DNA from: Amaranthus tricolor
Lineage: Eukaryota > Streptophyta > Magnoliopsida > Caryophyllales > Amaranthaceae
NCBI RefSeq assembly: GCF_026212465.1
Contig: NC_080052.1
Span: forward strand, 15,101,915-15,165,914
Direction: 5' to 3'
DNA: 64,000 nt
In this document: one piece after another, positions 1-11,864 of the stretch
Position numbering within the stretch: position 1 is the first letter of the stretch
Layout of the letters: every line of letters begins with the position of its first letter
Made by a program: the position numbers and the translations under genes
The notes under the pieces: generated by a model
Seen by the model: only the letters and a program-made list of their open reading frames with translations
What the model was told of the DNA's origin: nothing
The model's database searches: none

Positions 1-4
1 TTAA

Positions 5-350
5 GCATCATGTGGAGTAGTTGCACCACTAAGGCACATAGTTAATGATTGTTTAGAGATTGGTTGAATACGAGTACCTTGAAGAAATGTTGGACCATGT
101 TCAATTGGCATCCCTATAGATTAATAATATTAAAGGTTTTGACAAGCATAAGTTAACTACCTAGAAATGAATTTACTATTACACTACCTGAATTGTTAAC
201 TTGAGCATGATGTGGAGTAGTTGCACCATTAAGGGAAATAGGTACTCTTTGTTTAGAGAGTAGTCGAGTACGAGTACCATGAAAAATTGTAGGACCATAA
301 TCAATCATAATCTGTATAAAATTATAATATTAAAGGTAGTATCAACAAGA
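5..350 (-). repeat. 200-bp tandem duplication inside the CACTA element
   Basis: The segment starting at 5 recurs at 205, and matching landmarks (gtggagtagttgcacca, gagtacgagtacc, aatattaaagg) all sit exactly 200 bp apart. Both copies stay open on the minus strand and encode similar peptides containing GPT, GTR and SGATTPH/NGATTPH. The duplication therefore lies in coding or formerly coding transposon sequence. The copies have diverged by many substitutions, so it is not recent. The protein segment was not recognised. Confidence 0.7.
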
Positions 351-780
351 CTGGTAATCTCATGATTGCTATTGATCACACTAGTTCTAGAAAATTTGAG
401 ATTAGAAGATGTTGGCCTGTAAATTGTTTCCCCGTGATATATCCAAACTTCGTAGCTACGCATAAATCCATTAAATATCAAATGACGTGTAACAATATCT
501 CTACTAAACCACGCATTTTTTACAACATGGCATTTAGACAGGAACATATAATAACCTTTGAATCCAAAGTGTGCGCAAAAGCAAGATCAAGAAATGATTC
601 TACTCCCTTTATGTATTCATTAGAGGTTCGATGCATATCAATCCAGTTTTTATCCATTATTTTTAAGTACGCTGTAATTTCAACTAGATCGATTATACTA
701 TCATCTATAATTTCACATGAGTAAGAACCGTAGTAGTTACATTCCTTGATTAGACCTAAGTTTGTAGTCAGAATTTTCAT
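305..780 (-). pseudogene. CACTA transposase-associated domain (frameshifted)
   Basis: On the minus strand the first frame, from an in-frame ATG at 780, contains MDKNWIDMHRTSNEYIKGV followed by a Cys-x-Cys. This matches the start of the plant transposase-associated domain found at the N terminus of CACTA TNP2-type transposases. The second half of the domain (WFSRDIVTRHLIFNGF, then YEVWIYHGE) lies in another frame beginning near 545. A one-base indel near 540 therefore splits the domain, which normally binds metal through a CxCxxC cluster. The downstream transposase core (a DDE nuclease) is outside the window. The family assignment rests on motif recall; the broken frame is seen directly. Confidence 0.75.
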
Positions 781-1744
781 TGATTTATTAGAACATTAAA
801 TTGAGGAAATTATTACAAAAATTGCAAAACAAACACTTAAAGTATAACAAGATATAGAAACATAGTCTACCCCTCTCAAAAAATAGCAAATGTTTGTCAA
901 ATAATTATAACTTATACATGATTAAACGTCCAAGCACTAATGCAACTTTAATACACACGTAGATAATATAACATACCTCAGGTTTATATTTCCGTAGATA
1001 ATAGATGACAACTTTGATACCTTGGTTATCAAGGTAATCAAATTACATGAAAAAAATAGGTTCCTATTAGAACAAACATTATGAAAATGTAAATAAGATT
1101 ATATTCTGAAAGTTTTGATGAAAAAAAAGGATATATAAAGGTTGAAGTTTTAAATAGAACAAAGCCTTCAATAAAAATGTTAATCTTGGACTTCCATTAA
1201 AAGGGGTTTAGGAGCTTAAGTAAATCAGAAAAAAAAACGCATCCTTAATAACTTCAAATAGTCGGCAATGGTGTCCAAATTTAACTGCCAATTTTAAATG
1301 CCAATTTCCCCATTGTCGGCTAAGTAGCTTGAAGAAAAATGCATTTTTAGTAACCTGAAGCTTTAAATTGTCGACAGTTGTGTCCAAATTTAAGTATTCT
1401 TGATCCATTCCTCAACCTTAAATACTCAAACAATTCATATTTTTCATAATTCAAGAGTCATGGTTCAAGGGAAGAGAGCGAGAGACATTAAAGTGCATCC
1501 TTAATAACTTCAAAAAAACAACAATAATAATTCATAATTTAATTACATACCTTAGAATAGATGAAGCCATAAGATAGATTGTAGATTATGAGCCATAGAT
1601 GACAGAGGAAGGAAAATTCAGAAATTAGGATTTAAAGGGGGCGGTGGGAAGTTATCAGGGGAAAGTTCATGAAATTAGAAGAAGATGAAAGAGTATGAGG
1701 CGCGCGAAATTCTAATGCCTTTAAAGTTTATTTTATTTTTTTAA
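781..1744. other. 5' leader of the CACTA element, no gene seen
   Basis: No convincing coding sequence. The motif gtgtccaaatttaa occurs twice (about 1271 and 1380) and the phrase catccttaataacttcaaa twice (about 1240 and 1497), which suggests degenerate internal repeats of the transposon leader. Confidence 0.4.
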
Positions 1745-2019
1745 TTGTGTTTAGCCACACTTGCTAGTGTGGCTGATTTGATCCATTTCATATTTTTAAT
1801 TGCGCTGTGACCTTTAGCCACGTTTATTAGTGTGGCTGAATAAATAATATTTTAACATTATTTAATTGGCTTGTAGCCACGCTTATGAGTGAGACTATTA
1901 TTCTCACACTTAATAAGCATGCCTAAAATGCAAAAAGTGAGTCTAATTGCAAAAAAGTCTATCACCCTTAAATAAACGTGCCTAAATAAGTATAGCTACA
2001 TGCCACATTTTTTGTAGTG
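1745..2019 (-). repeat. CACTA subterminal repeat array and terminus
   Basis: Several copies of a 10-14 bp unit related to tagccac(g/a)ctt and its inverse agtgtggct are packed here, ending in the terminal CACTACAAAAAAT. Such arrays are where the CACTA-encoded DNA-binding protein docks. Binding itself is inferred, not shown. Confidence 0.65.
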
Positions 2020-2057
2020 ATCCCTTAACACAAACAGAATGCAACGTAATGTCTAAA

Positions 2058-2617
2058 TGTTGTGAATATATTATCTACTTAAAAGATGTAGGGAAGGTTA
2101 ATTACTCTCTCTCTCTAAACTTCATGCAAAAGAGACGTAAGAACAAAAGGAAATGTTCTAAATAAAATCAAATATTGCTTAAGAGGGTTGAATTCCCTTT
2201 GCATGTGTTCTATTTATGATAAAGCACATAATGAACATGCCAATACACAAGAAAACTGAATAAGATCAGTTTCTAATGATTGTAGGGTGGTTATTTAATT
2301 ATCGGGAATGATTAAAACAACACCAAACCGCAAATAATCAAAGGCAGAGAACTAGAAACGAGTCGTCGTCTAGAACGCTGACTCGAATTTCCCCAAAAAG
2401 TCGAGTCGGCTTTCTTCTATCTAATTTTGAGACATATATTAGAAACAAGCGACTACTCGTCGCGTATAGGCGATGAGTTGGCTATTTCTACTACTTCTAA
2501 TTTGACGGTTTTACTTCTTGGCATATTTTGGACTTTTCTATTATTGCATATTGTCCCACTACTATATGTAGTGTGTCATATATTAATGTAGGTCCTATAT
2601 ACTCTAAATGTCCAACA
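2058..2617 (-). repeat. 3' LTR of the decayed copia element
   Basis: Begins TGTTGTG and ends CCAACA in plus orientation, 560 bp, directly followed by the pyrimidine-rich complement of a polypurine tract. No second LTR remains in the window, so the boundaries rest on the TG...CA ends and the adjoining tract. Confidence 0.65.
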
Positions 2618-2632
2618 ATCCTCCCCCATTTA
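2618..2632 (-). promoter_or_regulatory. Polypurine tract of the decayed copia element
   Basis: On the minus strand the tract reads aaatgggggaggat immediately before the LTR start, the usual position of the plus-strand primer of LTR retrotransposons. Confidence 0.65.
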
Positions 2633-3128
2633 GAGTATATCTGGACCTCCTTTTCCTTTTACAAAATAAGTAAATAATCATGTTCTATGCATCAATACTA
2701 ACGTCCCTAAGGATGGAATTAACGCCTAGTATAACACTCTTCACAAGCAATCGAGCTAAAAATGATACGCCTTTGAATTTGAATCAAATACTCCATCCCA
2801 CCACTTGAAATTGAAAATACACATAAAACCAATAACATAAAGTCATTACCTTGATACATTATAATGGTCGTGTCCATATCTAATCATAAGTTTATAATAG
2901 TTGGTATGCCAATCTTGACTACTTGAAGTGGCCAAACTTCAAACTAACATCGATAGGTTCTCACACGTATATAGTATCCCCGTGAATGGATAACTCATCA
3001 AGAGCTCTTCAACTCTTGACTTGGAGAACTTTTTACGTACGACTACCTTGTTTATTACGGTCTAAAGCAACTATGGGTCATTAATTCTTGTTGCTTACAA
3101 AGTTCAAATGAATTACATCATATTGAAT

Positions 3129-4512
3129 TCAAGACACGATGATACACGTGTTTGAGTTGGGCTTTCCTTTTAGTTTTAGTTGACATAATTCGAATGCAGT
3201 TGACATTTGTTCAATTAAATCCCCATTCATGGCCTCACTGAAATAATCAGCTAAATTGAACTTAGTGTTCACATAATGAAGAGTTATGATCCCATTAGTG
3301 ATAAGTCCTTGCACTAGTCTATGTATAAGAGAAATATGACGAGACTTACCATTATACACTTGACTATAAGCTTTACCCAAAGTTCTTGTGCAATTTGTAT
3401 GAATCGCCACCGGTGTTATTGGCTTTGGAAACAATATTCCTTATCCATTTTGCTTTATTTGCTGCCGATACACGCAATATGAATTAGCTACACATGTTTG
3501 TTTCTTTAAGGACCATGAAATGGCACCTCTCCATAAACAAACACCCAACCACTAGTTGAAGAGTTATCCTCTTCATTAGTGATCCAACTAGCATCGGAAT
3601 AACCTATCAAAATCGGAGGTTCACCAGTATAATTATACCATAATCCATGGTGCCTTTCAAGTATCTTAATACTCTCCTTATCGCCATCCTATTATGGGAA
3701 CCCGGGTTTCTTGTAATTCTACTTAGCTTACCAACCACAAATGCTATGTCCGGCCTAGTATACGTCATAGAATACATCAAACATCTTACCCCGTTCTAAG
3801 GGATTTGAGACTAGATTCGTGTCTAGCAGGCTAAACCTTTTCAGCACTTTCTCAATATAATGAGCTTGACTTAGTTTAATCTGACTACCATTTCTTATGA
3901 TCTTAATATCTAACATCACATTGATCTCCCCCATATCCCCATATTCTTCATTAGAAGGATCTAGAAAAAAAAAATTGTCTCTTAGACTTGTACTAAATTA
4001 GTACTAAAGATGAGCATGCATCTACGTATAAGCAAATGATAACTGCATTTCCTTGGTTATCAAATTTTCCATTAACACACTCATCGACTTGATTCAATTT
4101 GAATCTATGGACAATATTGTTGCATCAAACTTTCGATGCCATTGGTTTGGTACTTCTTTAAGTCCATACAATGACTTAACAAGCTTACACACCTTGTTCT
4201 CTTGTCCTTTAAAACAAACCCTTCGAGTTTTTGGATATATACTTCCTCATCTAGTTCCCCATATAGAAATTCAGTCTTAATACTCATTTGATGTATCTCT
4301 GGATGATGAATAGTAGCTACTGCTACCAACAACCCGATAAAGACTGTCCTTGTAATGAGTACATATGTATCGAATTATAGCTACAACTTCCATAAATCTT
4401 CATTTTCTTGTGAAAAATCCACTTGTAACCAATTGGTTTAGAAGTGGGAGAAAGATCCACTTATAGCCAGCCATTATTTCCCATGATGGATTGCATCTCA
4501 TCATCTATAGCC
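3129..4512 (-). pseudogene. copia reverse transcriptase and RNase H remnant
   Basis: The minus-strand frame at 4332-4105 shows EIHQMSIKTEFLYGELDEEV, the first part of a copia RT where an Asp is expected near the Ser-Ile-Lys. The frame at 3434-3129 shows KAYSQVYNGKSRHISLIHRL, the tail of copia RNase H. Several frameshifts and stops lie between them. Just upstream, across the hAT1 target site, the reading continues with the RT entry motif EAIDDEMQSIMGNN. Reverse transcription would have been its function. It is non-functional here. Confidence 0.75.
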
Positions 4513-7500
4513 TAGGGCTGAACAGAGTTTGGTCTAAACCGTAAACCAAAACGGACAAAACCGTAATTTAAATATTTGGTCTGGTCTACGGTCTAAATGG
4601 TCTGGTCTAGTTTTTTTTATTAAAAAAAAGGTTTCCGGTCCGGTCCCGGTTTTAAAATTTTCAGACCAGACTAGACCAGAACCCGTAATTTCCATTTTAT
4701 TTAAAATTTTAAATGTTACTTCTAAAGCTCTCCCTCCGTCCCTCGATCCCTTCTCGTTCTCCCTCGTTCCTTCTTGTTCTCCCTCGCTCCCTTCTCCTTC
4801 TCCCTCGATTTCTCCCTTAATTAATCTCTGAAGACTATGATTTCTCCTTCACTGTACCAGACGATAGATACCACTCTCCAGGTCTACACTTTGATACCAG
4901 TTGTGCTGTGCTTCTGTGCTTCTTTGAGGCTTCGACGCTCCTCCTTCAACACTTCACCACGGAATCAAGTGTAGAATCTCGTAATGTAAGTATATTTGTT
5001 GATTTTTTGATTTTTTAGGGTATTTTTTATCAGTTTTTGTTTAAATTCGAAGATGAATGGATTGATTCTGATGGTTATGGACGAATGAATTGCTTCTGGT
5101 GGTTATGTTAATCCTAAGAAAATGTAAGAAAATGTTAATATGTTGAATGTCCTCCTTCAATTTTTTTTTATTAGTTTTTGTTTGATATGTTGACTGTTAA
5201 TGTTAATATCTTCATCAAAAGTCTTTGATATGTTGATATGTTGTTGATATTGGTTGATATTGTAGACTAAATAGATTGTTGATATTGATTGAAAACAGAA
5301 TATTTGAAATATATGTGAAATATTCTTTGAAATGACAAGTTGTAACTTGTAAGTATTGGTGGTTCAATTGTAGATGTCGATGGATGAACCTTTTATAGTT
5401 TGCGATGAAAATGAAGTGGATGATCAAGATGGTAATAAAATCAAAAAGGACGAAGCTATGAGCAAACAAAGGAGGAAGCTTGTGAAACCAAGATCCGACA
5501 TATGGGATCACTTCACCAAATTTACAAACAAAAATATGGAAAAGAAATGTAAGTGTAACTATTATGGTCGTGAATATAAGTGCAATCCTAGTGTAAATGG
5601 GACTAGTACTTATAGAGCACATTTAAGTAAGTGTCCTAGATTTTCACTCAATAAAAAATCAAATGCTACTCAAACACAATTGAGTTTTCAATCTAGTGTT
5701 AATGATCAAGGGGAACAAGAAGCTCACATAAAGAGTTGGATGTTTAACTATGAGGCTTGTAGGAAAGGCTTAGCGTTCATGATAATTGTTGATGAACTTT
5801 CCTTTAGATTTGTTGAAGCCCAGGGGTTTAGGTACTTTTGCTCACAGATGCAAAATAAGTTTGTGGTTCCTTCTAGAATGACTGTTGCTAGAGATTATTA
5901 CGAGATGTTTTTGGATGAAAGGTTGAAACTAAAATCTTTTTTAAAAACTAATTGTAGGAGAGTATTTCTTACTACTGACACATGGAATTCAATTCAAAAA
6001 ATTAATTATATGTGTTTAACTGCTCATTTTATTGATAATGATTGGAAGTTAAATAAAAGAATCTTAAACTTTTGTTCAATATCAAGTCATAAAGGCCAGG
6101 CCATTGGAAAGGCAATTGAGAAATGTTTGCTTACTTGGGGTCTTGAAAATGTGATGACCATTACTGTTGACAATGCTAGTTCTAATGACACAGCAATTGC
6201 TTATTTAAAAACAAGAGTCAAAACGTGGGGAACTAGTGTGTTAAATGGAGAATATTTGCATGTAAGATGTATTGCTCATATCATGAACTTAGTGGTTAAT
6301 GATGGTCTTAAATTAGTTACTGATGCTGTTTGTCGAATTCGAGGTGCTGTTAAATTTATTTTTATCTTCTCCATCTAGAATTGAAAAGTTTTATAAGTGT
6401 GTTTCGGATGAGAAGATTCCATCAAAACACATGTTTTCTCTTGATGTGGTCACACGGTGGAACTCAGCTTATTTGATGTTAAGCATTGCTTTGAAGTTTA
6501 TATTGGCATTTGAGAGGTATGATGGGGAAGATCCAAATTTTCCTGAGCATCTTCTAGATCCCCATGGTTATTGGAATGGTTTAGGAAAGCCTACTACTGA
6601 TGATTGGGACCAAGTGAAGAACTTAGTTCAATTATTAGAAGTGTTTTATAATTTAACTTTGCGTGTGTCTGGTTCACAATATGTTACTTCTAATGGTTGT
6701 TTTGATGATATAACTGATGTTGATTGTTTGCTAAAAGAATGGTGTGAAAGTCCTGATTATGAGTTTAAGGAAATGGCAAAGAGAATGAAAGAGAAGTGTG
6801 ATAAGCATTGGGGGATCCTAAAAAACTAAATGTTATGCTATATGTTGCTACTGTACTTGATCCTAGATATAAATGGGAAACTGTGGAATTTGGGATAAGA
6901 CAAATGTACACAAAAGATAATGATGCTTTTGTTGTTTGTATGCGGGTAAAGAATGCCCTTTATGATTTATATGATGAATACAAAGGCTTTCATTCCACAT
7001 CTGCAACAACGAGCCAAAGTGTTGGTGCTTCAAGTTCTAGCAAAGATGTAGAACCTAGTCTTCCAAAAAAAGGACTTATGAGATCTAAGTTTAAAAAACA
7101 CAAAGAGTCTCGTGAGGATGAGGAATTGACTAAAACAGAGGTTGACAAGTATTTAGATAAGGTTACAGAAGAAGATGGAGATGGCTTTGATATTTTGACA
7201 TGGTGGAAAAACAATAGTTCAAGGTTTCCCATTCTTTCTCTTGTAACTCGTGATGTGCTAGCCATTACTATATCCACAGTTCCATCAGAAAGTGCCTTTA
7301 GCACTGAAGGTCGAGTTCTAGATTCATTTCGAAATTCATTAAGTCCAAAGATGGCAGAAGCTCTTATTTCTTGTCAAGATTGGCTTCGTGCTTCTTCTCC
7401 AAAAGTTGAGGAGTGCTTGGAGAATATAGCACAACTAGAGAACGGTATGTGATCTTTTATATCATGATTAGTATTATGTTTATTTTATAAAATCATATTT

Positions 7501-7942
7501 TTAGATGTTTGTTTTTATTGTATAGAGTTATCGAAGATCAATTAGGCTCCTTCAGTTATTGACGTTCCTTGATGCAATGATGCTTATTCATGGATGAAGT
7601 CGCTATTACTGAGTGCTGACTAGTGACTACTATGAATTTACTTTATGTTCAATATTATAAAATTAGTGATGTACTTAACTATTGAAAATTTGTAATGTTT
7701 CGGATTTGGTGATGTATTTTGTTTACAGATTATCGTTTATCTTAGATTCTCAATTAAAAAAATATAAAAAAATAAAAAAAATCGTAGACCAGACCAGACC
7801 AGACCGTTCGAGAACGGTCTGTTCTGGTCCGGTTTGGTGTCTTGAATGGTCTGGTTCGGTCTGAAAATTTTCCAGACCGGAATTTTTGGTCTGGTCTGAT
7901 TTTTCTGTCAAACTAGACCAGACCGGGCCGTGTGCAGCCCTA
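4513..7942 (+). mobile_element. hAT transposon 1 (complete ends, broken transposase)
   Basis: A 3430-bp element with terminal inverted repeats TAGGGCTGAACA (left) and TAGGGCTGCACA (right end, complemented). It is flanked on both sides by the perfect 8-bp duplication ctatagcc (4505-4512 and 7943-7950). Both subterminal regions (4555-4680 and 7785-7925) are filled with GGTCTGGTC-type repeats in both orientations, as is common for hAT transposase-binding zones. The transposase gene lies inside on the plus strand and carries two frameshifts. The insertion interrupts the RT coding sequence of the decayed copia element. Confidence 0.92.
5374..7452 (+). pseudogene. hAT transposase (BED finger, DDE/RNase H-like, hAT dimerisation), frameshifted
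   Basis: The first frame (5374-6378) holds a BED-type DNA-binding region at residues 42-88. Its metal cluster reads C61-N-Y-Y64 ... H83 ... C87, so the second zinc cysteine is a tyrosine. It also holds the catalytic-domain motifs TTDTW and ITVDNASSND, whose aspartates correspond to the first two acidic residues of hAT nucleases. The chain continues in a second frame (about 6355-6829, LDVVTRWNSAYLML) and a third (about 6812-7452). The third ends with the hAT C-terminal dimerisation segment ILTWWKNN ... VPSESAFSTEGRV, which includes the third catalytic Glu. Breaks fall in a T-run near 6355 and a G-run near 6810; a single-base indel in each would explain them. It cannot make full-length transposase. 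A plant Daysleeper/Ricesleeper-like relative is likely. Confidence 0.88.
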
Positions 7943-7950
7943 CTATAGCC

Positions 7951-8266
7951 TCTTTCCAAAAGGCATTGTCTTGTGATGCCATTGCGTCCCTATAATTAAT
8001 GGGTCACCTTCCACATTATACAAATATGGAATACTAAAAGAAACTTTATTTCTATTTCCTTCAACCAAATATACATGGAAATTCGATCCAAAGCTATTAG
8101 CTTTCCATTTCTATTATTCCTTTTGGGAATAAACTCAAAATTTTCTTGTTTATCTAATTGTTGGTTGTCATCAACATCTAGAGGGTTTCTTCTTGATCAT
8201 CATCAACACCTTCTTTGGTACTTATTCGTAGATTTCTTTGTCTAGTCATTGATGAGAATTTATTCT
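7951..8266 (-). pseudogene. copia integrase-RT linker and RT entry remnant
   Basis: On the minus strand this stretch joins the hAT2 and hAT1 target sites. At its low-coordinate end it encodes AFWKEAIDDE, the conserved entry to copia RT, which continues as MQSIMGNNGW across the hAT1 site. Upstream of that lies low-complexity, Asn/Asp-rich linker coding. Stops are present. Confidence 0.6.
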
Positions 8267-8678
8267 CATCAAATTAGGGATGGTCATGGGGCGGGTCTGG
8301 AGCGGGTCTGGCCAGACCCGGACCCGGACCTTATTTTTTTTTTTTGGATCCAGACCCGTATCCGGACCCTAAGGGTCCAAAATTTTCAGATCCGGACCCG
8401 GACCCTACGGGTCTGACAGGGTCTAGGGTCCTTAATGGGTCTTATACAAAGCATCTTTGATTTGTCAAAATTGAACCTTTTTCGAGTTTTTTTGTATTTT
8501 TGTAAGCAACTTATTATCGTATTACAAATACTTGTTTGAGTCCATGAAATTCAAATACAAAATAATTACTAAAACATAAAAACACTTGTCTAAATACATG
8601 ATTAAAAATCAAATATGAAAGACTAAATGAGAAACATAGTGTATATTTCATAACATTAAAAATTACAATAAATTTTGA

Positions 8679-11055
8679 TCAATCTTCTTCAACTTCATCA
8701 AGATCCTAAAGGAAATATCAAACAAGTATAAGTTAGTTTTTCAATAAAGAAAAAGTAAATAAAAACAAATCCATTAAAGTTAAAGCGTACTAGTTGAATC
8801 ACATCTATTTGTTGTTCTTCATCAACATCCGAATCATCAATTACTGTGGAGCAAGCATAAGCATCTTTCAAAGAACCTTAGAAAAAGATTTAAAAACAAA
8901 AACAAAATAAGATCACCAACCAAAAACAAAACCAATACTAAATCAGTAAAAGTTAGACTTTTACCTTTTATGTCTTCCATCATCCAATTTTGTAAACACA
9001 TTAATGCTTCCACAGTTTGTGAATGAAGTCTTGAACGATGAGGTCTAATAACTCTTCCTCCGGTACTAAAAGCACTTTCTGAAGCAACGGAAGAAACAGG
9101 AATGGCAAGAATATCTTTCGCAATCTTTTGCAAAGTCGGATACTTCGTATTTACTTTCCACCAATAAAGGATATCCAAATCCTCATCATCCGATAATGGT
9201 TCTTCTTCTAAATAAAAATCCAATTTACACCTATTCACCTTTCTAACCTTAGTTCTCTTAGATTGAGCAAATTCATCTTGTGCACCGTCTATAGAACTTG
9301 GTGCAGGTCGTTTCCTACTTTGCCCAACATCATTCACATTTTTCACAATATCACTTTTCCTTTGATATTCCACAACCAAATTATCAAGACACCTACGAAC
9401 TCTTGCTAATTGCATATCAACCTCATTAACATCAAAAAACTTCCTAAAATAAAACTCCACACAATCCATTTTATTTCTCGGGTCTAAGATAGTAGCAATA
9501 GCCAAAAGTTCACACATATTTTCCCAATACTTGTCAAATTTTTCAAGCATATTTTCTGTCATCAATCTAATAATTTCAACATCACTTTGTAACCACCTAC
9601 CCATAGCAAGCTTAATCTCACAAACCCTTCGGAAAAAAAGATTGATAGTGATAAACTTTCTTCCAGAAAAAACATTAGTTGTATTGTAAAAAATTTCTAA
9701 CTTATCACAAACAAGCTCAGCTAATTCCCAATCCTTATCACTAGGAACAACAAAATTCATCTTTTTATTCACTCGCCTTAACCTTGAAAACACATCTTTA
9801 AACGGCAAAACACTTTTAAGCATCAAGTAGGTTGAATTCCATCTTGTTTTACAATCAAGACTAGGTCTTTTAATGTTAACTAAGTCCAAAAAACGACAAG
9901 CCTCCTCAAATTTTTCAATTCTTTTAGGAGTTGACATCCAAAAAGACGCACAATCACGAACTTTTTCAATCGCAGAACTAATAACCCCTAATCCATCTTG
10001 AACTATTAGGTTCAATATGTGAGCACTACAACGTAAATGCAAAAGATCACCCTCAAGCATCAAAGACCTTTTCTCAAACTTATTCATTAAAATCTTCATC
10101 ATTGCATCATTAGTAGTGGCATTATCAACAACAAAAGCAGATATTTTATTTTCTAAACAATATTGAGACAAACAATCCATCAATACCTTTGCAATAACAC
10201 CTCCGGTGTGAGGACAAGGCACATAGCAAAACCTATATAGAATTAAAATTAAAAGGATAAATGATAAAATTAAAAGTAACATGATTACATGAGTAAATAA
10301 GTAAGATTTTACCTTAAGGTGCGATTTCGTAAGACCCATTGTTTATCAATAAAATGCGAAATTATGACCATGTAACCCTTCTTCTGGTTGGTTGCAGTCC
10401 ACATATCAGTAGTGATTGCAATTCTACTTTCATTATGATCGAGCAATTTATGTAGAGAAAGTTTTTCTTCTTTAAACATCTTCATGACATCTCGCTTTAA
10501 TGTGGACCTAGAAATCATCTTAAAATTGGAATTAAGGCTTTCAACAAACCTCCTAAACCCAATATGATCCACCATAGACAATGGATACTCGTGCATAATA
10601 ACCATGTAAACTAATTCCCTTCTCGAAAATTCTTGGTCGAACTCTTTAAGGTTGCTTTTACCACTATATTCCACAGAACTTGACCCATCACATTCCTTCT
10701 TAACTCTTAAAGTTGTTTGACCACGTGCAAGATTCAAATGTCTTCCTGAACAAACTTTCTTTGCATGTTTCAAGAGATGAGAAGTTCCACTATTACCACC
10801 AGTTACTAGACTAACACCACAATGCTTACAAACAGCTCTAGTCACACCATTTACTTCCTCTCTTACAAAATAATTCCATGCCTCAGAGGTTGTTTCCCTT
10901 CCCTTATCTTTTGTGCAAGAACTTGGAATACCATCAACATTATCATTAATGAACCCTTCTTCATCCACATTCAATGTATTTTTTGACTCCATACCAAAAT
11001 CATTTTGTGGTTGTGCCACTGATTTGGACGTACATTGTGATTGATTTTCATCCAT
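8679..11055 (-). CDS. hAT transposase, four exons, 707 codons, apparently intact
   Basis: Exons read on the minus strand as 11055-10313, 10232-8965, 8876-8791 and 8705-8679. The three introns (80, 88 and 85 bp) all have GT...AG ends, and the summed exon length of 2124 nt is a whole number of codons ending in TGA. The join at the first intron restores the family-typical TLR-FCYVPCPHTGG. Domains: BED zinc finger at about residues 55-105 with C76, C79, H97 and C102 all present; RNase H-like nuclease with D217 (ITTDMWTA) and D284 (VVDNATTND); C-terminal hAT dimerisation region with E633 (SVASESAFSTGGRV); acidic tail. It would cut and paste the host element in the nucleus by binding its terminal and subterminal repeats. 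The exon structure is inferred by eye; expression is unknown. Confidence 0.88.
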
Positions 11056-11172
11056 TATCTATACGAATACGACTATAAATCTAAATTTAAACACCTATTC
11101 AATCAATATATTTCATATCAAAACCATAACAATAAATCTAAATTCGTTTTCAAATCATAACAATAGATTTAA

Positions 11173-11292
11173 GAGGGCATACAGATGATACAGTGAGTCA
11201 GTGATACAGACACACAGCATACAATGAGGGCATACAGATGATACAGTGATACAGACACACAGCATACAAATGATACAGTGAGGGCATACATT
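11173..11292. repeat. Minisatellite upstream of the hAT2 transposase
   Basis: Two to three imperfect copies of a ~55-bp unit built from gagggcatacagatgatac and gatacagacacacagcatac lie 120-240 bp upstream of the transposase start codon, inside the element. They could be promoter or transposase-binding repeats; nothing in the sequence decides this. Confidence 0.6.
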
Positions 11293-11864
11293 CCAAAACA
11301 GAAAGGCTAAAACTTACATATAAATCAAAAAAATTAACAATCATAAGTATACAGAATATTACAAGTCAGAAAACGAAATCCCTAATAATGAAAGAGAAGT
11401 CAGTTTCAAAAGACCCAAATTTTCAGATATTACAAGTCAGTTTCTTGAGATCCCACAAAATATATTACAAGTCAGATGATTCTAGAACAAAAAATGGAGA
11501 AAATTAATACCCAGGAGGCCACTAGTATATCTTTATAATCTTCAACACAATACAAAGAAAAATTAAAGAAAAATTAAACAAAATCAAAGAAATGGAATAC
11601 TTAGAGTTTTCGAGGCGATGGCTATGGCGATGGCGATGGTGATGTCGCAGAGGCGGAGCCGCGGAGGACTAGAGCCAGAGAAACTAGAAAGAAGTCGAGA
11701 AGTCGAGAAGGTGGAGGATTAGAGGAGAACTGGAGAAGTCGAGATTCGAGAAGAGAAAAAAATTAGGGTTTTTGAGGATTTTTGATATTTGAGAATGAGA
11801 ATGGCCCACTGCTCCCAGTTCCACGCCCATCTAGTCAAAAATATAAAATTTAAATTTTAAAAGT
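11293..11864 (-). promoter_or_regulatory. 5' leader/promoter region of hAT2
   Basis: Contains a locally GC-rich patch (11615-11760, with gcggagccgcggagg) between AT-rich flanks, then the subterminal repeats. In orientation it precedes the transposase gene, so promoter and 5' UTR are expected here. No specific TATA box was chosen. Confidence 0.35.

Larger units (their letters stand above)
1..2019 (-). mobile_element. CACTA (En/Spm) DNA transposon, 5' end, continues beyond the left edge
   Basis: Read on the minus strand the element starts at 2019 with CACTACAAAAAATGTGGC, the characteristic CACTA terminus. The 3 bases outside it (atc, 2020-2022) would be the 3-bp target duplication, but the partner end lies outside the window. 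Between 1745 and 2005 there are repeated short inverted units of the type gtgtggct / agccac, as expected for subterminal transposase-binding repeats. A minus-strand transposase-associated domain follows at 780-305. The coding part is frameshifted, so this copy is not autonomous. Confidence 0.8.

Noticed and set aside
5215..5622. 135-codon minus-strand frame opposite the hAT1 transposase start
   Set aside because: It is antisense to the recognised BED-finger coding sequence and shows no domain.
6355..6830. Frame changes in the hAT1 transposase as introns
   Set aside because: The motifs on both sides are adjacent with no spare sequence and no GT-AG pair; single-base indels in homopolymer runs explain them better.
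8675..8964. hAT2 transposase ending at the stop at 8837 without further introns
   Set aside because: The unspliced tail is a hydrophobic, low-complexity read-through of an intron, whereas two GT-AG introns restore an acidic tail typical of the family and a length divisible by three.
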